A program made the translations under genes and the position numbers. This document shows positions 26,398-34,884 of a stretch of DNA of 64,000 nt, piece by piece. The DNA is from Streptomyces tagetis (GTDB lineage: Bacteria > Actinomycetota > Actinomycetes > Streptomycetales > Streptomycetaceae): contig NZ_JAGPNL010000005.1 in assembly GCF_018069565.1 (NCBI RefSeq), forward strand, positions 372,001 through 436,000, given 5' to 3'. Positions within the stretch are counted from its first letter, which is position 1. Each line of letters begins with the position of its first letter. The notes under the pieces are model-generated. The model had not been told where the DNA came from. It made no database searches and saw only the letters and a list, made by a program, of their open reading frames with translations.

Positions 26398-27801
26398 ATG
26401 TCCCGTACAGCACGTGCGCGGCGGGAGACCCGCCGGGAGATCGCGGAGTTCCAGGGCATCGGGCCGGTGCAGGTCGCCGAGGTGGACCTGCGGGCCGAGG
26501 GGCCGGTCCTCAGACCGGGGCCGGGCGGTCCCCCGGTGGGCCCGGGGCCGGTGTTCGTCCTGGTCCGGCGGGAGGGCAGGCCCGCCGGAACCTTCCTCGG
26601 CCGGGTGCCGCCGGGAGCGGACCCGGCCGAGACCCTGGCGGCGCTCGCCCGGCACATGCCCGTACCGGAACCTTGGGCGCCGGAACCGGCCGTACCGGAG
26701 CCGCCGCCCGTCACCGTCGTCGTCGCCACCCGGGAGCGCGCCGACCAACTCGCCCGTGCCCTGGACTCCCTGCTCGCCCAGGACCACCCGGACGTCGACG
26801 TCGTCGTGGTCGACAACGCGCCCCGGTCCGAGGCCACCCGGAAACTCGTCGAGGGCGTGTACGGCGGCCGGGTGCGGTACGTGCGCGAGCCCGTGCCGGG
26901 ACTCGCCGTCGCGCACAACACCGGGCTGGCCGCCGTCCGCGCGGAGGTGGTCGCCTTCACCGACGACGACGTGGTCGCCGACCCGCGCTGGCTCACCGAG
27001 ATCACCGCGCCGTTCGCCGCCGACCCGCGCCTCGGCTGCGCCACGGGCCTGATCCTCCCGGCCCGGCTGCGCACCCCGGCGCAGGTGCTGCTGGAGAGCC
27101 ACGGCGGCTTCGCCAAGGGCTTCGCCCCGCGCACGTACGACCCCGGACGTCCGCCGGGGGACGATCCGCTGTTCCCGTTCACCGCCGGGCGGTTCGGCTC
27201 GGGGGCGAACATGGCCTTCCGTACGGCGGTGCTCCGCTCGGTCGGCGGTTTCGACCCGGCGACCGGCGCGGGCACGCACGCGCGGGGCGGCGACGACCTC
27301 TACGGCTTCGTCCGCGTCCTCGCCCAGGGCCACCGGCTGCGCTACACCCCGGCCGCGCTGGTCTGGCACCACCACCGGGAGGGCTGGCGGGACCTGGAGA
27401 CACAGGCGTACGGCTACGGGGCCGGGCTCACCGCCTACCTCACCGCGCTCCTGGTGAACCGCCCCGCGCTGCTGCCCGCCCTCCTCGCCCGGCTGCCCCG
27501 GGGACTCGCCCACGCCCGCTCGCTGACCGCCGTACGGAGCGGGCTCGGCGTGTCGGACGGCGTGTCGGACGGCGTGTCGGCCCCGCCACGGGACGGGCTG
27601 CCGGACGGCGTGTCGGCCCCGGTGCGCGACGGTGCGAGCGATGGCGTGTCGGCCAGTGTCCCCGGTGGGCACGGTGACCGGACGCATCCCTGGCCCCGGC
27701 GTCTGTCCCGGTTGCAGCGCCGCGGCATGCTGTACGGCCCCGTCGGCTACCTGCGCGCCCGCCACGCCCTGCGCACGGCCCGGCGGGAGGCGGCCCGGTG
27801 A
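26398..27801 (+). CDS. Family 2 glycosyltransferase
   Basis: This 467-residue GT-A enzyme has an N-terminal ~100-residue extension, then the catalytic domain VTVVVATRERADQLARALDS, EVVAFTDDDVVADPRWL (the DDD metal motif) and an acceptor-site GGDDLYGFVRVLAQGHRLRY. Near the C-terminus there is a direct repeat of SDGVS/PDGVSAP units (about residues 385-420) before a basic tail. It adds a sugar to a surface glycan. ATG 26398 follows GGAGG. Its stop overlaps the deacetylase gene by 4 nt (GTGA). The upstream 188 nt are G-rich with no gene. Confidence 0.88.
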   Translation: MSRTARARRETRREIAEFQGIGPVQVAEVDLRAEGPVLRPGPGGPPVGPGPVFVLVRREGRPAGTFLGRVPPGADPAETLAALARHMPVPEPWAPEPAVPEPPPVTVVVATRERADQLARALDSLLAQDHPDVDVVVVDNAPRSEATRKLVEGVYGGRVRYVREPVPGLAVAHNTGLAAVRAEVVAFTDDDVVADPRWLTEITAPFAADPRLGCATGLILPARLRTPAQVLLESHGGFAKGFAPRTYDPGRPPGDDPLFPFTAGRFGSGANMAFRTAVLRSVGGFDPATGAGTHARGGDDLYGFVRVLAQGHRLRYTPAALVWHHHREGWRDLETQAYGYGAGLTAYLTALLVNRPALLPALLARLPRGLAHARSLTAVRSGLGVSDGVSDGVSAPPRDGLPDGVSAPVRDGASDGVSASVPGGHGDRTHPWPRRLSRLQRRGMLYGPVGYLRARHALRTARREAAR

Positions 27802-28640
27802 GCGGGCACCCGGGGGCGAAGGGCGGGGGCGCCGGTCGCGCCGGCCGCGCCGGTCGCGTCCCCGTCCTGCTGTACCACGCCGTGATGGACGAACCGCCTT
27901 CCTGGATAGCGGAGTTCACCGTCACTCCTCGGCAGTTCGCCGCGCACCTGGACGCGATCGCCGGGAGTGGCCGTACGCCCGTCACCATCGGCGCCCTCGC
28001 CGACCACCTGGCCGGCGTGGCGCCGCTGCCGCCCCGGCCGGTGCTGATCACCTTCGACGACGGGTTCGCGGACCTGCCCGGCCCCACGGCCGAGGCGCTG
28101 GCCCGGCGTTCCCTGACCGCCACGGCCTACCTCACCACCGGCGCGCTCACCCCCGACGGGCCCAGTCTGCTGCCGCCCGCCCCGATGATGACCCTGGAGC
28201 AGGCGCCCGCGCTGGAACGGGCCGGCATGGAGATCGGCAGCCACACCGTCACCCACGCCCAACTGGACACCCTCTCCGCCAAGGACCTCGCCTGGGAACT
28301 GCGCACCAGCAAGGCCGTCCTGGAGGACGTCCTCGGCCACCCGGTGCACCACCTCGCCTACCCGCACGGCTACAACAGCCCCCGGGTGCGCGCGGCCTCG
28401 GCCCGCGCCGGGTACGTGACCGCGACCGCCGTGCGGCACGCCCTCAGCTCCGGCCGCGACGAGCGGTACCGCATCGCCCGGCTCATCGTGCGGCGCGGCC
28501 ACACCCTCGCGGACGTCGAGGCGTGGCTCGCCGGGCACGGCGCCCGGACCGCTCCGTACCGCGACGGGCCGAAGACCCTCGCCTGGCGCTGGTACCGGCG
28601 CGGCCGGGCCCTGGTCCGGGGGCCCGAGTTCGCGGGCTGA
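27798..28640 (+). CDS. NodB-type polysaccharide deacetylase
   Basis: This 280-residue carbohydrate esterase family 4 protein shows the metal-binding and catalytic motifs ITFDDGFADLP, MEIGSHTVTHAQLD and LAYPHGYNSP. No signal peptide is clear, so it may act inside the cell or be exported by another route. It removes acetyl groups from N-acetylhexosamine polymers. The GTG start overlaps the glycosyltransferase stop by 4 nt, so both act in one pathway. It faces the hydrolase operon with 6 nt between stops. Confidence 0.9.
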   Translation: MSGHPGAKGGGAGRAGRAGRVPVLLYHAVMDEPPSWIAEFTVTPRQFAAHLDAIAGSGRTPVTIGALADHLAGVAPLPPRPVLITFDDGFADLPGPTAEALARRSLTATAYLTTGALTPDGPSLLPPAPMMTLEQAPALERAGMEIGSHTVTHAQLDTLSAKDLAWELRTSKAVLEDVLGHPVHHLAYPHGYNSPRVRAASARAGYVTATAVRHALSSGRDERYRIARLIVRRGHTLADVEAWLAGHGARTAPYRDGPKTLAWRWYRRGRALVRGPEFAG

Positions 28641-28646
28641 GGGCGG

Positions 28647-29810
28647 CTACGTACGGGGCTGGTTGAGGTAGGGGTCGGCGACCGCGCCGCGCAGGCCGGC
28701 CCAGGCCCGGTCGCCGGCGACGGACAGGTCGCAGTGGGGTCCCGGGTCACGGTGGTTCCACTGGAGGGCGGCCTTCACGCCGTCCAGTTCCCTGAGCACG
28801 CCCGGCACGCGCGCGTACCAGTCGGCCTGCCGTCCGGGCCGGTCCGGATCGTCGGCGGTGCCGAACTCCGACAGCATCAGCGGCTTGTCGCGGGAGAGGT
28901 GGGCGCGGACCCAGTCGTGGGTGGCGCGCTGCGTCTGGGCGAAGCTGAGCCACGGGGCGCTGTGGCAGAGGTAGTAGTTGTACTGGTTGTAGCCGATCCA
29001 GTCGACGTAGTCGTCGCCGGGATACATCCGCCGGAACAGGTCGGCGTGGTCCAGGTAGCCGGTGATGACCCACGTCCACACCACGTTGTCGACGCCGAGG
29101 GCGCGGAAGCGGTCGTGGATGTGCCGGTAGGCGCGTACGTACTCCTCGGGGGTGCCGTTCTCCGGCGTGCGGGTGTCCATCTCCAGGTCGAAGGAGAGGA
29201 ACACCTTGCGGCCGGTGCGCTCCCCGTACTCGCGGACGCGCCGCGCCTGGGCGTCGATCACGGAGGCGTCCAGGTCGCCGTCGGCGATCTGCCGCCAGGT
29301 GGGCTGCTGGTCCCGGGTGCCGCCCCACCACTTGCTCTCCCAGGAGAGCAGCAGCATCCGGTCCTCGCCGACGCGCTGTTCCTGCTCGGTGAGGAGCTGT
29401 CCCTCCAGCCGGCGGCCGGTCACCGCGGACATGTCGTGGTACGTGTACACGATGTCGAGCGTGCGCCCGGCGCGCTTCTCGTAGGCGTGGACCTTCTCCT
29501 CCAGGTTCGCCTTGTCGTGCGGCACGAAGGCGCCGAACCAGGCGCCGCAGGGCGGTTCGAGGAGCGCGGTGGGGCGGCACCGCCCCGCGTCGCCGGACGG
29601 TCCGGAGGCGTCGCGCAGGGCCAGGACGGCGACGAGCACCGCGCAGGTCGCCGCCGCCGTGAGCAGCACGCGGCGCCGCCCCGGCATGGGGGGCCCGCCC
29701 CGGCGTCCCGCCTCGGGCGCGTCCGGCGGCGTACGGCGGGCGGGGGGCCAGAGGCGGCGGAGCAGCGTGCGCCGGCGCGGTGCGCGGCGCGCGGGACGGG
29801 CGAACCTCAC
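28647..29810 (-). CDS. Membrane-anchored GH26-like glycoside hydrolase
   Basis: This 387-residue protein has a basic cytoplasmic N-terminus, one membrane helix (about residues 44-65, RVLLTAAATCAVLVAVLAL) and an external TIM-barrel domain beginning GAWFGAFVPHDKANLEEKVH. Likely catalytic glutamates are in LSFDLEMD (about residue 215) and PLMLSEFGTAD (near 300), matching the order in GH26 mannanases and related enzymes that trim surface glycans. Such anchored hydrolases in polysaccharide clusters usually control chain length or release. ATG 29810 overlaps the upstream stop by 4 nt. Confidence 0.8.
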   Translation of the reverse strand: MRFARPARRAPRRRTLLRRLWPPARRTPPDAPEAGRRGGPPMPGRRRVLLTAAATCAVLVAVLALRDASGPSGDAGRCRPTALLEPPCGAWFGAFVPHDKANLEEKVHAYEKRAGRTLDIVYTYHDMSAVTGRRLEGQLLTEQEQRVGEDRMLLLSWESKWWGGTRDQQPTWRQIADGDLDASVIDAQARRVREYGERTGRKVFLSFDLEMDTRTPENGTPEEYVRAYRHIHDRFRALGVDNVVWTWVITGYLDHADLFRRMYPGDDYVDWIGYNQYNYYLCHSAPWLSFAQTQRATHDWVRAHLSRDKPLMLSEFGTADDPDRPGRQADWYARVPGVLRELDGVKAALQWNHRDPGPHCDLSVAGDRAWAGLRGAVADPYLNQPRT

Positions 29811-30262
29811 AGGGCGGAACCCTTCCGTGTCGTCGGCGGCGAGGCCGCCGGCAGGGTCCTGCGCGCGGGCGAGGCGCGCAGGCGCGGGCAGAGCGCGGTG
29901 ACCGTGGTCAGCACGGTCAGGGTGAGCAGCACCAGGTAGCCGCTGAAGACGCCCACGGCGATCAGTACGGTCCCGACGAGCAGGACGGCGGCGATGCTGA
30001 GCAGGACGGCCAGCATGAGCCGTTCCAGCCGGTCCGAGCCGCGCGCGAAACCGGCGTCCCGGCCTTCCACGGGCCCTTCGGCCGGGCGGGCCGCCAGCGC
30101 CGGACCGCAGAGCCCGGTCAGCGCGGCGCCGGGTCCGGCGGCGAGGAAGAGGCCGACGGCCGCGCCGCGCAGCGGGGAACCGCCCGGCAGGGCGAGCGCG
30201 GCCAGCGCCAGCCAGCCGGCGAAGGGCGGCAGCATCCGGACCACGAGTGCCTGGGGTGTCAT
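29807..30262 (-). CDS. Small polytopic membrane protein of polysaccharide operon
   Basis: This 151-residue protein has about four hydrophobic segments (MLPPFAGWLALAALALPGG, GAAVGLFLAAGPGAALTGL, LMLAVLLSIAAVLLVGTVLIA and SGYLVLLTLTVLTTVTAL) and a basic C-terminal tail. No family was recognised. The ATG shares one base with the stop of the upstream membrane protein and its own stop overlaps the hydrolase start by 4 nt, so it is strictly coupled to both. Confidence 0.75.
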   Translation of the reverse strand: MTPQALVVRMLPPFAGWLALAALALPGGSPLRGAAVGLFLAAGPGAALTGLCGPALAARPAEGPVEGRDAGFARGSDRLERLMLAVLLSIAAVLLVGTVLIAVGVFSGYLVLLTLTVLTTVTALCPRLRASPARRTLPAASPPTTRKGSAL

Positions 30263-32280
30263 CACCGCTCCCCCTCCCGGCTCGCGGGCTTCAGGACGTA
30301 GAGGACGCCGGCGTCGTTCTCCGCGACGGGTTCGAAGCGGGGGGAGGCGGCGACGGCGTCGCGGACGCGCCGCAGCTCGGAGGCGTCCAGGGGGCCGTTC
30401 ATCTCCGAGTGGGCCATCTGTCCCTGGGTGAGCAGGAAGTACGCGCGGGCGGGCGGCTCCACGGCCGCCATGTCGCGGGCGAGGACCCCGGCCGGGTCGC
30501 GGAGGATCTCGTCGACGTGGCGCCGGTCGTCGTCCAGGAACCAGTAGTGGTCCGTGCGCCAGTACGCCTCCAGGGCCAGCGGATAGTTCCGGTTGGCGGC
30601 CACGACCAGCGAGCCGTCCGGCGCCTCGTCGAAGAGCTGCCGTACGAGGGCGACTTCGCGGGGCGGGAAGTAGCTGACGCGGTCCTTGCCGGAGTAGCTC
30701 GGCACGAAGGCGAGGGTCCCGGCGAGCAGGACGGCGAGGGGGGCCCAGGCGGCGAGGCGGGCTCCGCGCGGGGGCGACGTGGGCGGGGCGGCGGTTGCGG
30801 CGGCGGTGCCTGCGGTGGCTGCGGTGGCTGCGGTGGCTGCGGTGGCCAGGGTCGGCACCCGGGGCAGCAGCGCGGCGGCGGCGAAGAACGCGGCGCCGGG
30901 CAGCATGAACATCAGCACCCGGAAGATCATTTCGCTGCCGTAGCTGCCCGCCGCGAACATCGGCAGCGGGGCCGCGGCGAGCAGCAGCAGCGGCCACGCC
31001 CGGTGCCGCAGCACCCTCTGGCGCACCGCGCCGGCCAGCGCGAGCAGCAGCACCGCCGCCGACAGCAGCCGGGCCGCCCAGGAGGTCACCAGCGCTCCGG
31101 TGCCGGTGGGGGTGGTGCCGTACCCGGCCTCGACGTTGCCGCCGATGTCGCCGACGGCACGGATCAGCTCCGGCATCGCGGCGGACAGGAAGGGCAGCGC
31201 CGCGGTGAGGCACCAGGCCAGGAAGACGACGACCGCGGTGGCCGACGGGGTCCAGTCGCGGTGGCGGCGGGTGAAGGCCAGGGCGACCAGGGAGACGACC
31301 AGCATCGCCGGGGTGAGCTGGTGCGAGACGACGATCGCGGCGACCATCACCGTGATCAGCACCGTCCACAGCGCCTGCCCCTGGCGCGCGGGGTGCCCGC
31401 CGGTGCGGGCGTAGCGGCGGAGCACGACGGCGAGGACGCCCAGGTGCAGGGCGAAGGCGACGGACTGCGGCGAGAAGTAGTCCTGGCCCACCCAGTCGGC
31501 GACGCAGAACAGCCACACGGCGGTCCAGATCAGCCGCCGGTCCTCGGTGAACGTGCGGTAGATCAGCAGCAGCGGGAGCAGCAGCAGGACGCTGGAGGCC
31601 AGGGGCCACCAGGCCATGTACATCGCGGCGTCCTCCACGCCCAGCAGCCGCACCAGCGCGGCCTGGGCGGCGAAGAAGCCGGGCCACTGGTCGTACACGG
31701 CCATGTCGCCGAGCCGGTCGGCGCCCTGGAGCCGGCCTGCCGTCAGGAGGTGGCCGACGACCGCGTCGTGCTTCCACGCCCACGCGTAGAGCGGTGTCGG
31801 GTAGAGCACGGCCTGCGTGGCCCGCTCCATCACGAGCAGCCCGAGGACGTACGCCGCCGGCCACGCGTCCCCCCGCCGCCCGCCCCGGACGGTGAACCAG
31901 AAACCCGTGGTGAGGACGGCGAGCCCCGCCCAGAACGCCGGGTGCAGGGCGGTGACGAGGCCGAAGTCGTCGAGCCGGGAGACGTCCGTGTGCCGTACCG
32001 CGTACACCCACAGCGCGAGCGCGGCCGACAGCGCGAGGAACGGGCGGACGGCGGCGATCCGCCTCGCCCAGGAGACGGGCGGCAGATCGGACAGGTCCGT
32101 CACGGGCGGCTCGGCGGCGGGCCGGCGGGGCGTGTCGGCGCTCCGGCGCGGCAACTCACCTTCGCGCGTGTCGCAGCGCGCCTCGCCGCGTGTGTCCGGT
32201 GTCGGCGGCGCCGCCGGGGTCTGCGGCTCGGGCACCGGTTCCGGTGCGGATCTCTCCCGGGGTGTTGCTGGCGGACGCAC
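30262..32280 (-). CDS. Polytopic membrane glycosyltransferase-like protein
   Basis: This 672-residue protein has a ~70-residue charged N-terminus, then about 12 membrane helices with short loops (for example FLALSAALALWVYAVRHTD and VFCVADWVGQ-type LFCVADWVGQDYFSPQ) and a soluble C-terminal domain of ~150 residues (YFPPREVALVRQLFDEAPDG). The layout resembles GT-C enzymes that use lipid-linked sugars, though no DD/DE catalytic pair could be fixed. It likely polymerises or extends the glycan of this cluster. The start is 36 nt after the flippase stop. Confidence 0.75.
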   Translation of the reverse strand: MRPPATPRERSAPEPVPEPQTPAAPPTPDTRGEARCDTREGELPRRSADTPRRPAAEPPVTDLSDLPPVSWARRIAAVRPFLALSAALALWVYAVRHTDVSRLDDFGLVTALHPAFWAGLAVLTTGFWFTVRGGRRGDAWPAAYVLGLLVMERATQAVLYPTPLYAWAWKHDAVVGHLLTAGRLQGADRLGDMAVYDQWPGFFAAQAALVRLLGVEDAAMYMAWWPLASSVLLLLPLLLIYRTFTEDRRLIWTAVWLFCVADWVGQDYFSPQSVAFALHLGVLAVVLRRYARTGGHPARQGQALWTVLITVMVAAIVVSHQLTPAMLVVSLVALAFTRRHRDWTPSATAVVVFLAWCLTAALPFLSAAMPELIRAVGDIGGNVEAGYGTTPTGTGALVTSWAARLLSAAVLLLALAGAVRQRVLRHRAWPLLLLAAAPLPMFAAGSYGSEMIFRVLMFMLPGAAFFAAAALLPRVPTLATAATAATAATAGTAAATAAPPTSPPRGARLAAWAPLAVLLAGTLAFVPSYSGKDRVSYFPPREVALVRQLFDEAPDGSLVVAANRNYPLALEAYWRTDHYWFLDDDRRHVDEILRDPAGVLARDMAAVEPPARAYFLLTQGQMAHSEMNGPLDASELRRVRDAVAASPRFEPVAENDAGVLYVLKPASREGER

Positions 32281-32316
32281 GGCGGGTTCCCCCCTGACGG
32301 TCGGCTCTGGGTCGGG

Positions 32317-34884
32317 TCAGTCGCTGGACGTGCTGCCGTTCGGTCTGGAGCGGTACGGGGGCCCGGTCGTGGCCGGACGGAGCCGGGCCAGGGCCAGGGC
32401 CGCGAGGACGAGCAGCGCCGACAGCACCGGCGTGAACGGGGCGAGCGCCGCCTGCCCCACCCAGCCCGCGACCGCGGCGAGGTACAGGACCCCCCAGCGC
32501 CCCGCCCACGGCAGCCGGTGACCCGCCCGTGCGAGCAGCGGCCCCAGGGCGGCCAGGCAGAGCAGGTGCGCGGCGAACGGCCCCCAGCGCAGCAGCGCCT
32601 CCGGATCGTCGAGCCCGGCCGCGTCCGCGAGGAGACCGGCCGCCCGCGTGTACCCGGGTCCGTCCACCGGGGCCGGTGTCCGGCCGAGGGCGACCGGTAC
32701 CGCGTACAGCGCGAGGACGGCGGCGGCGAGCGCGGCGCCGGGGAGCAGGGGCTCGGGGCGGGCGCACAGCGTCACGGCGGCCACGAACACCACGAGCAGC
32801 AGGGCCCCGGCGAGCAGCGCCGGCCAGGGCAGCTCCCGCAGCAGCTCCCGGCCGTCCGGCCCGCCCGCGCCGCCCCCGGTGCTTCCGGTGCTTCCGGCGC
32901 CGCCGGTCCGGGGCAGGTCCCGCAGCGCCGCCCAGAAGACGACGGTGCCCGCGCCGAGCAGCGCCCACAACACGCCCCTCAGCCGCCCGTCGGCCGCATC
33001 ACCGCCCCCGGCGACGGCCGCACCCGCGTCCCGCCCCGGCCCGGGACCGGCCCCGCCGCCACCCGAACCGGCCGGACCCGGCGCCCCGGCCGGACCCGCC
33101 GAGCCCGCCGAGCCCGCCGAACCCGCCGAACCACCGGCACCGACACCGGCACCGACACCGGCACCGACACCGGCGTCAGCGCCCGTACCCGCGCCCGCAC
33201 CGTCCCCGTCCCCCCGTGGCCGGACGATCACGGCGAGGGTGTCCGCCTCCAGCGCCTCGCGCTCGTACCCGGGCCGCCCGATGAAGAGCGTGACCGTGTC
33301 CTCGCCCGGGGAAGCGCCGGCCCGCTCCCGTTCGTAGGCGGCCCGCCGGGCCCAGGACGTGCCGTAGCCGGCGGTGGAGTTCAGCCGGGCCCCACGGCCG
33401 TAGCCACCGGCACCACCCCCGTCGGCACCGGCACCCCCAACCGCAGCCCCCACCGCCCCAGCACCCGCACCCGCACCCGCACCGGCCCCAGCACCCGCAC
33501 CCCCCGACTCCCCCGCACCGGCCCCACCACCCCAGCCGGCCTCAGCCCCACCGCCACCGCCACGGCCCCCGCCGCCCCCACCTCGCAGCACCCCCCGCAG
33601 CCCCGGCACGCATCCCACCGCCACGGCCGTCATGCTGAGCAGCACCGCCCAGCCGGCGCCCGCGATCCCCGCCGGGGTGAACAGGGCCACCGCGCTGCCC
33701 AGCACGAGGGCGCACATCGTGCCCTGCACCGCCGCGAGCACGCCCGTGCGCCCCTGGACCCGCAGGACGCCGATGTACAGCTCGACCACGATCCGCGGCA
33801 GCGCGCCGAGGGCGAGCAGCCGGAGGACGGCCGCCCCGTGCTCGGCGTAGTCCGCGTCGAAGGGGGTGAGGATCTGCGGGGCGAAGACCACCAGGAAGGC
33901 GACGACCGGCACCAGCAGCAGCGTCATGCGGCGCAGCGCCCCGCGCACCCCGTCGGCGAGGCGGCGCGGGTCGTGCGAGGCGTGGGCGGTGAGCGAGGAG
34001 GCCATGTTGATGGCCATGAACTCCATCGTGCCGCCGACGGTGTACGCCACGTAGAAGTAGCCGTTCTCGGCGGCGCTGAAGCGGACCGCGACCATCACCG
34101 GCAGCAGGTTGATCATGGCGAGGCTGAACAGGGCGCCCAGCGAGTCCCCGGCCAGGAAGCGGCCCATCTCGGCCGGCCGGGGCGGTTCGACGTCGCCGTC
34201 GGCGGCGGCCTGGCGCGGGATCAGCCGGCGGAAGATCAGCCAGCCGAGCGGCAGCGTGGAGAAGGCGATGGCCACGGCCCAGGAGACGAAGATGCCGAGC
34301 ACCGGCAGCGCGGAGGCGAAGACGACGAGCAGGACCAGTTTGCCGACCGAGAAGACCGCGTTCCCGGCGGGCACCCACTCGGCCCGGCGCAGTCCGGTCA
34401 GCACCCCGTCCTGGAGGGTGAGCAGCGCCCAGGCGACGCAGGCCGCGACGAACAGGGCGCCGGCGGCGGGCGTGCCGAGGGGCGCGTAGGAGTCGCCCCA
34501 CAGGTCGAGGGTGAGCAGGAAGACGAGGGCGGCGAGGACGACCACGACCGAACTGGCCGCGTACGCGCGCCACACCAGCGGGCCGGTCGCCCGGCCGGCG
34601 CGCGGCACGAAGCGGACCACGGCGCCGATCATCGTGGTCGCCGTGATGCTGGCGAGCAGCCGCATCGCGGCGATGGCGGCGGAGCCCTGGCCGACGGCCT
34701 CCTCCGAGTAGTAGCGGGCGGCGACGAGCCAGAAGCCGAGGCCGAGGACGGCGGAGACGCCGGTGCTGAGCATGAGGAAGTAGGCGTTCTTGAACAGCGA
34801 GTCGGCGCCGCGCCCGCCCTCGGACGGCGTGGTGTCACCGCCCGGTGGTGGCGCGGTGGTCTCCTGCACCCGCGTCTCAGCCAC
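32317..34884 (-). CDS. Wzx-like polysaccharide flippase fused to a second membrane domain
   Basis: This 855-residue protein starts with a full MATE/Wzx-like flippase (about residues 30-425; NAYFLMLSTGVSAVLGLGFW to AVGCVPGLRGVL), which moves lipid-linked repeat units across the membrane. Residues ~430-610 are Gly/Ala-rich low-complexity sequence, broken by a short ordered piece (EDTVTLFIGRPGYEREALE). The final ~250 residues hold about seven further helices. In that part VAGWVGQAALAPF resembles VADWVGQDYFSPQ of the neighbouring membrane protein. The fusion is real in frame, with no internal start favoured. ATG 34884 overlaps the aminotransferase stop by 8 nt. Confidence 0.8.
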   Translation of the reverse strand: MAETRVQETTAPPPGGDTTPSEGGRGADSLFKNAYFLMLSTGVSAVLGLGFWLVAARYYSEEAVGQGSAAIAAMRLLASITATTMIGAVVRFVPRAGRATGPLVWRAYAASSVVVVLAALVFLLTLDLWGDSYAPLGTPAAGALFVAACVAWALLTLQDGVLTGLRRAEWVPAGNAVFSVGKLVLLVVFASALPVLGIFVSWAVAIAFSTLPLGWLIFRRLIPRQAAADGDVEPPRPAEMGRFLAGDSLGALFSLAMINLLPVMVAVRFSAAENGYFYVAYTVGGTMEFMAINMASSLTAHASHDPRRLADGVRGALRRMTLLLVPVVAFLVVFAPQILTPFDADYAEHGAAVLRLLALGALPRIVVELYIGVLRVQGRTGVLAAVQGTMCALVLGSAVALFTPAGIAGAGWAVLLSMTAVAVGCVPGLRGVLRGGGGGGRGGGGGAEAGWGGGAGAGESGGAGAGAGAGAGAGAGAVGAAVGGAGADGGGAGGYGRGARLNSTAGYGTSWARRAAYERERAGASPGEDTVTLFIGRPGYEREALEADTLAVIVRPRGDGDGAGAGTGADAGVGAGVGAGVGAGGSAGSAGSAGSAGPAGAPGPAGSGGGGAGPGPGRDAGAAVAGGGDAADGRLRGVLWALLGAGTVVFWAALRDLPRTGGAGSTGSTGGGAGGPDGRELLRELPWPALLAGALLLVVFVAAVTLCARPEPLLPGAALAAAVLALYAVPVALGRTPAPVDGPGYTRAAGLLADAAGLDDPEALLRWGPFAAHLLCLAALGPLLARAGHRLPWAGRWGVLYLAAVAGWVGQAALAPFTPVLSALLVLAALALARLRPATTGPPYRSRPNGSTSSD

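Noticed and set aside
33060..33560. Flippase split into two genes
   Set aside because: The frame runs through without stop, and no start codon with a ribosome site lies in the linker.
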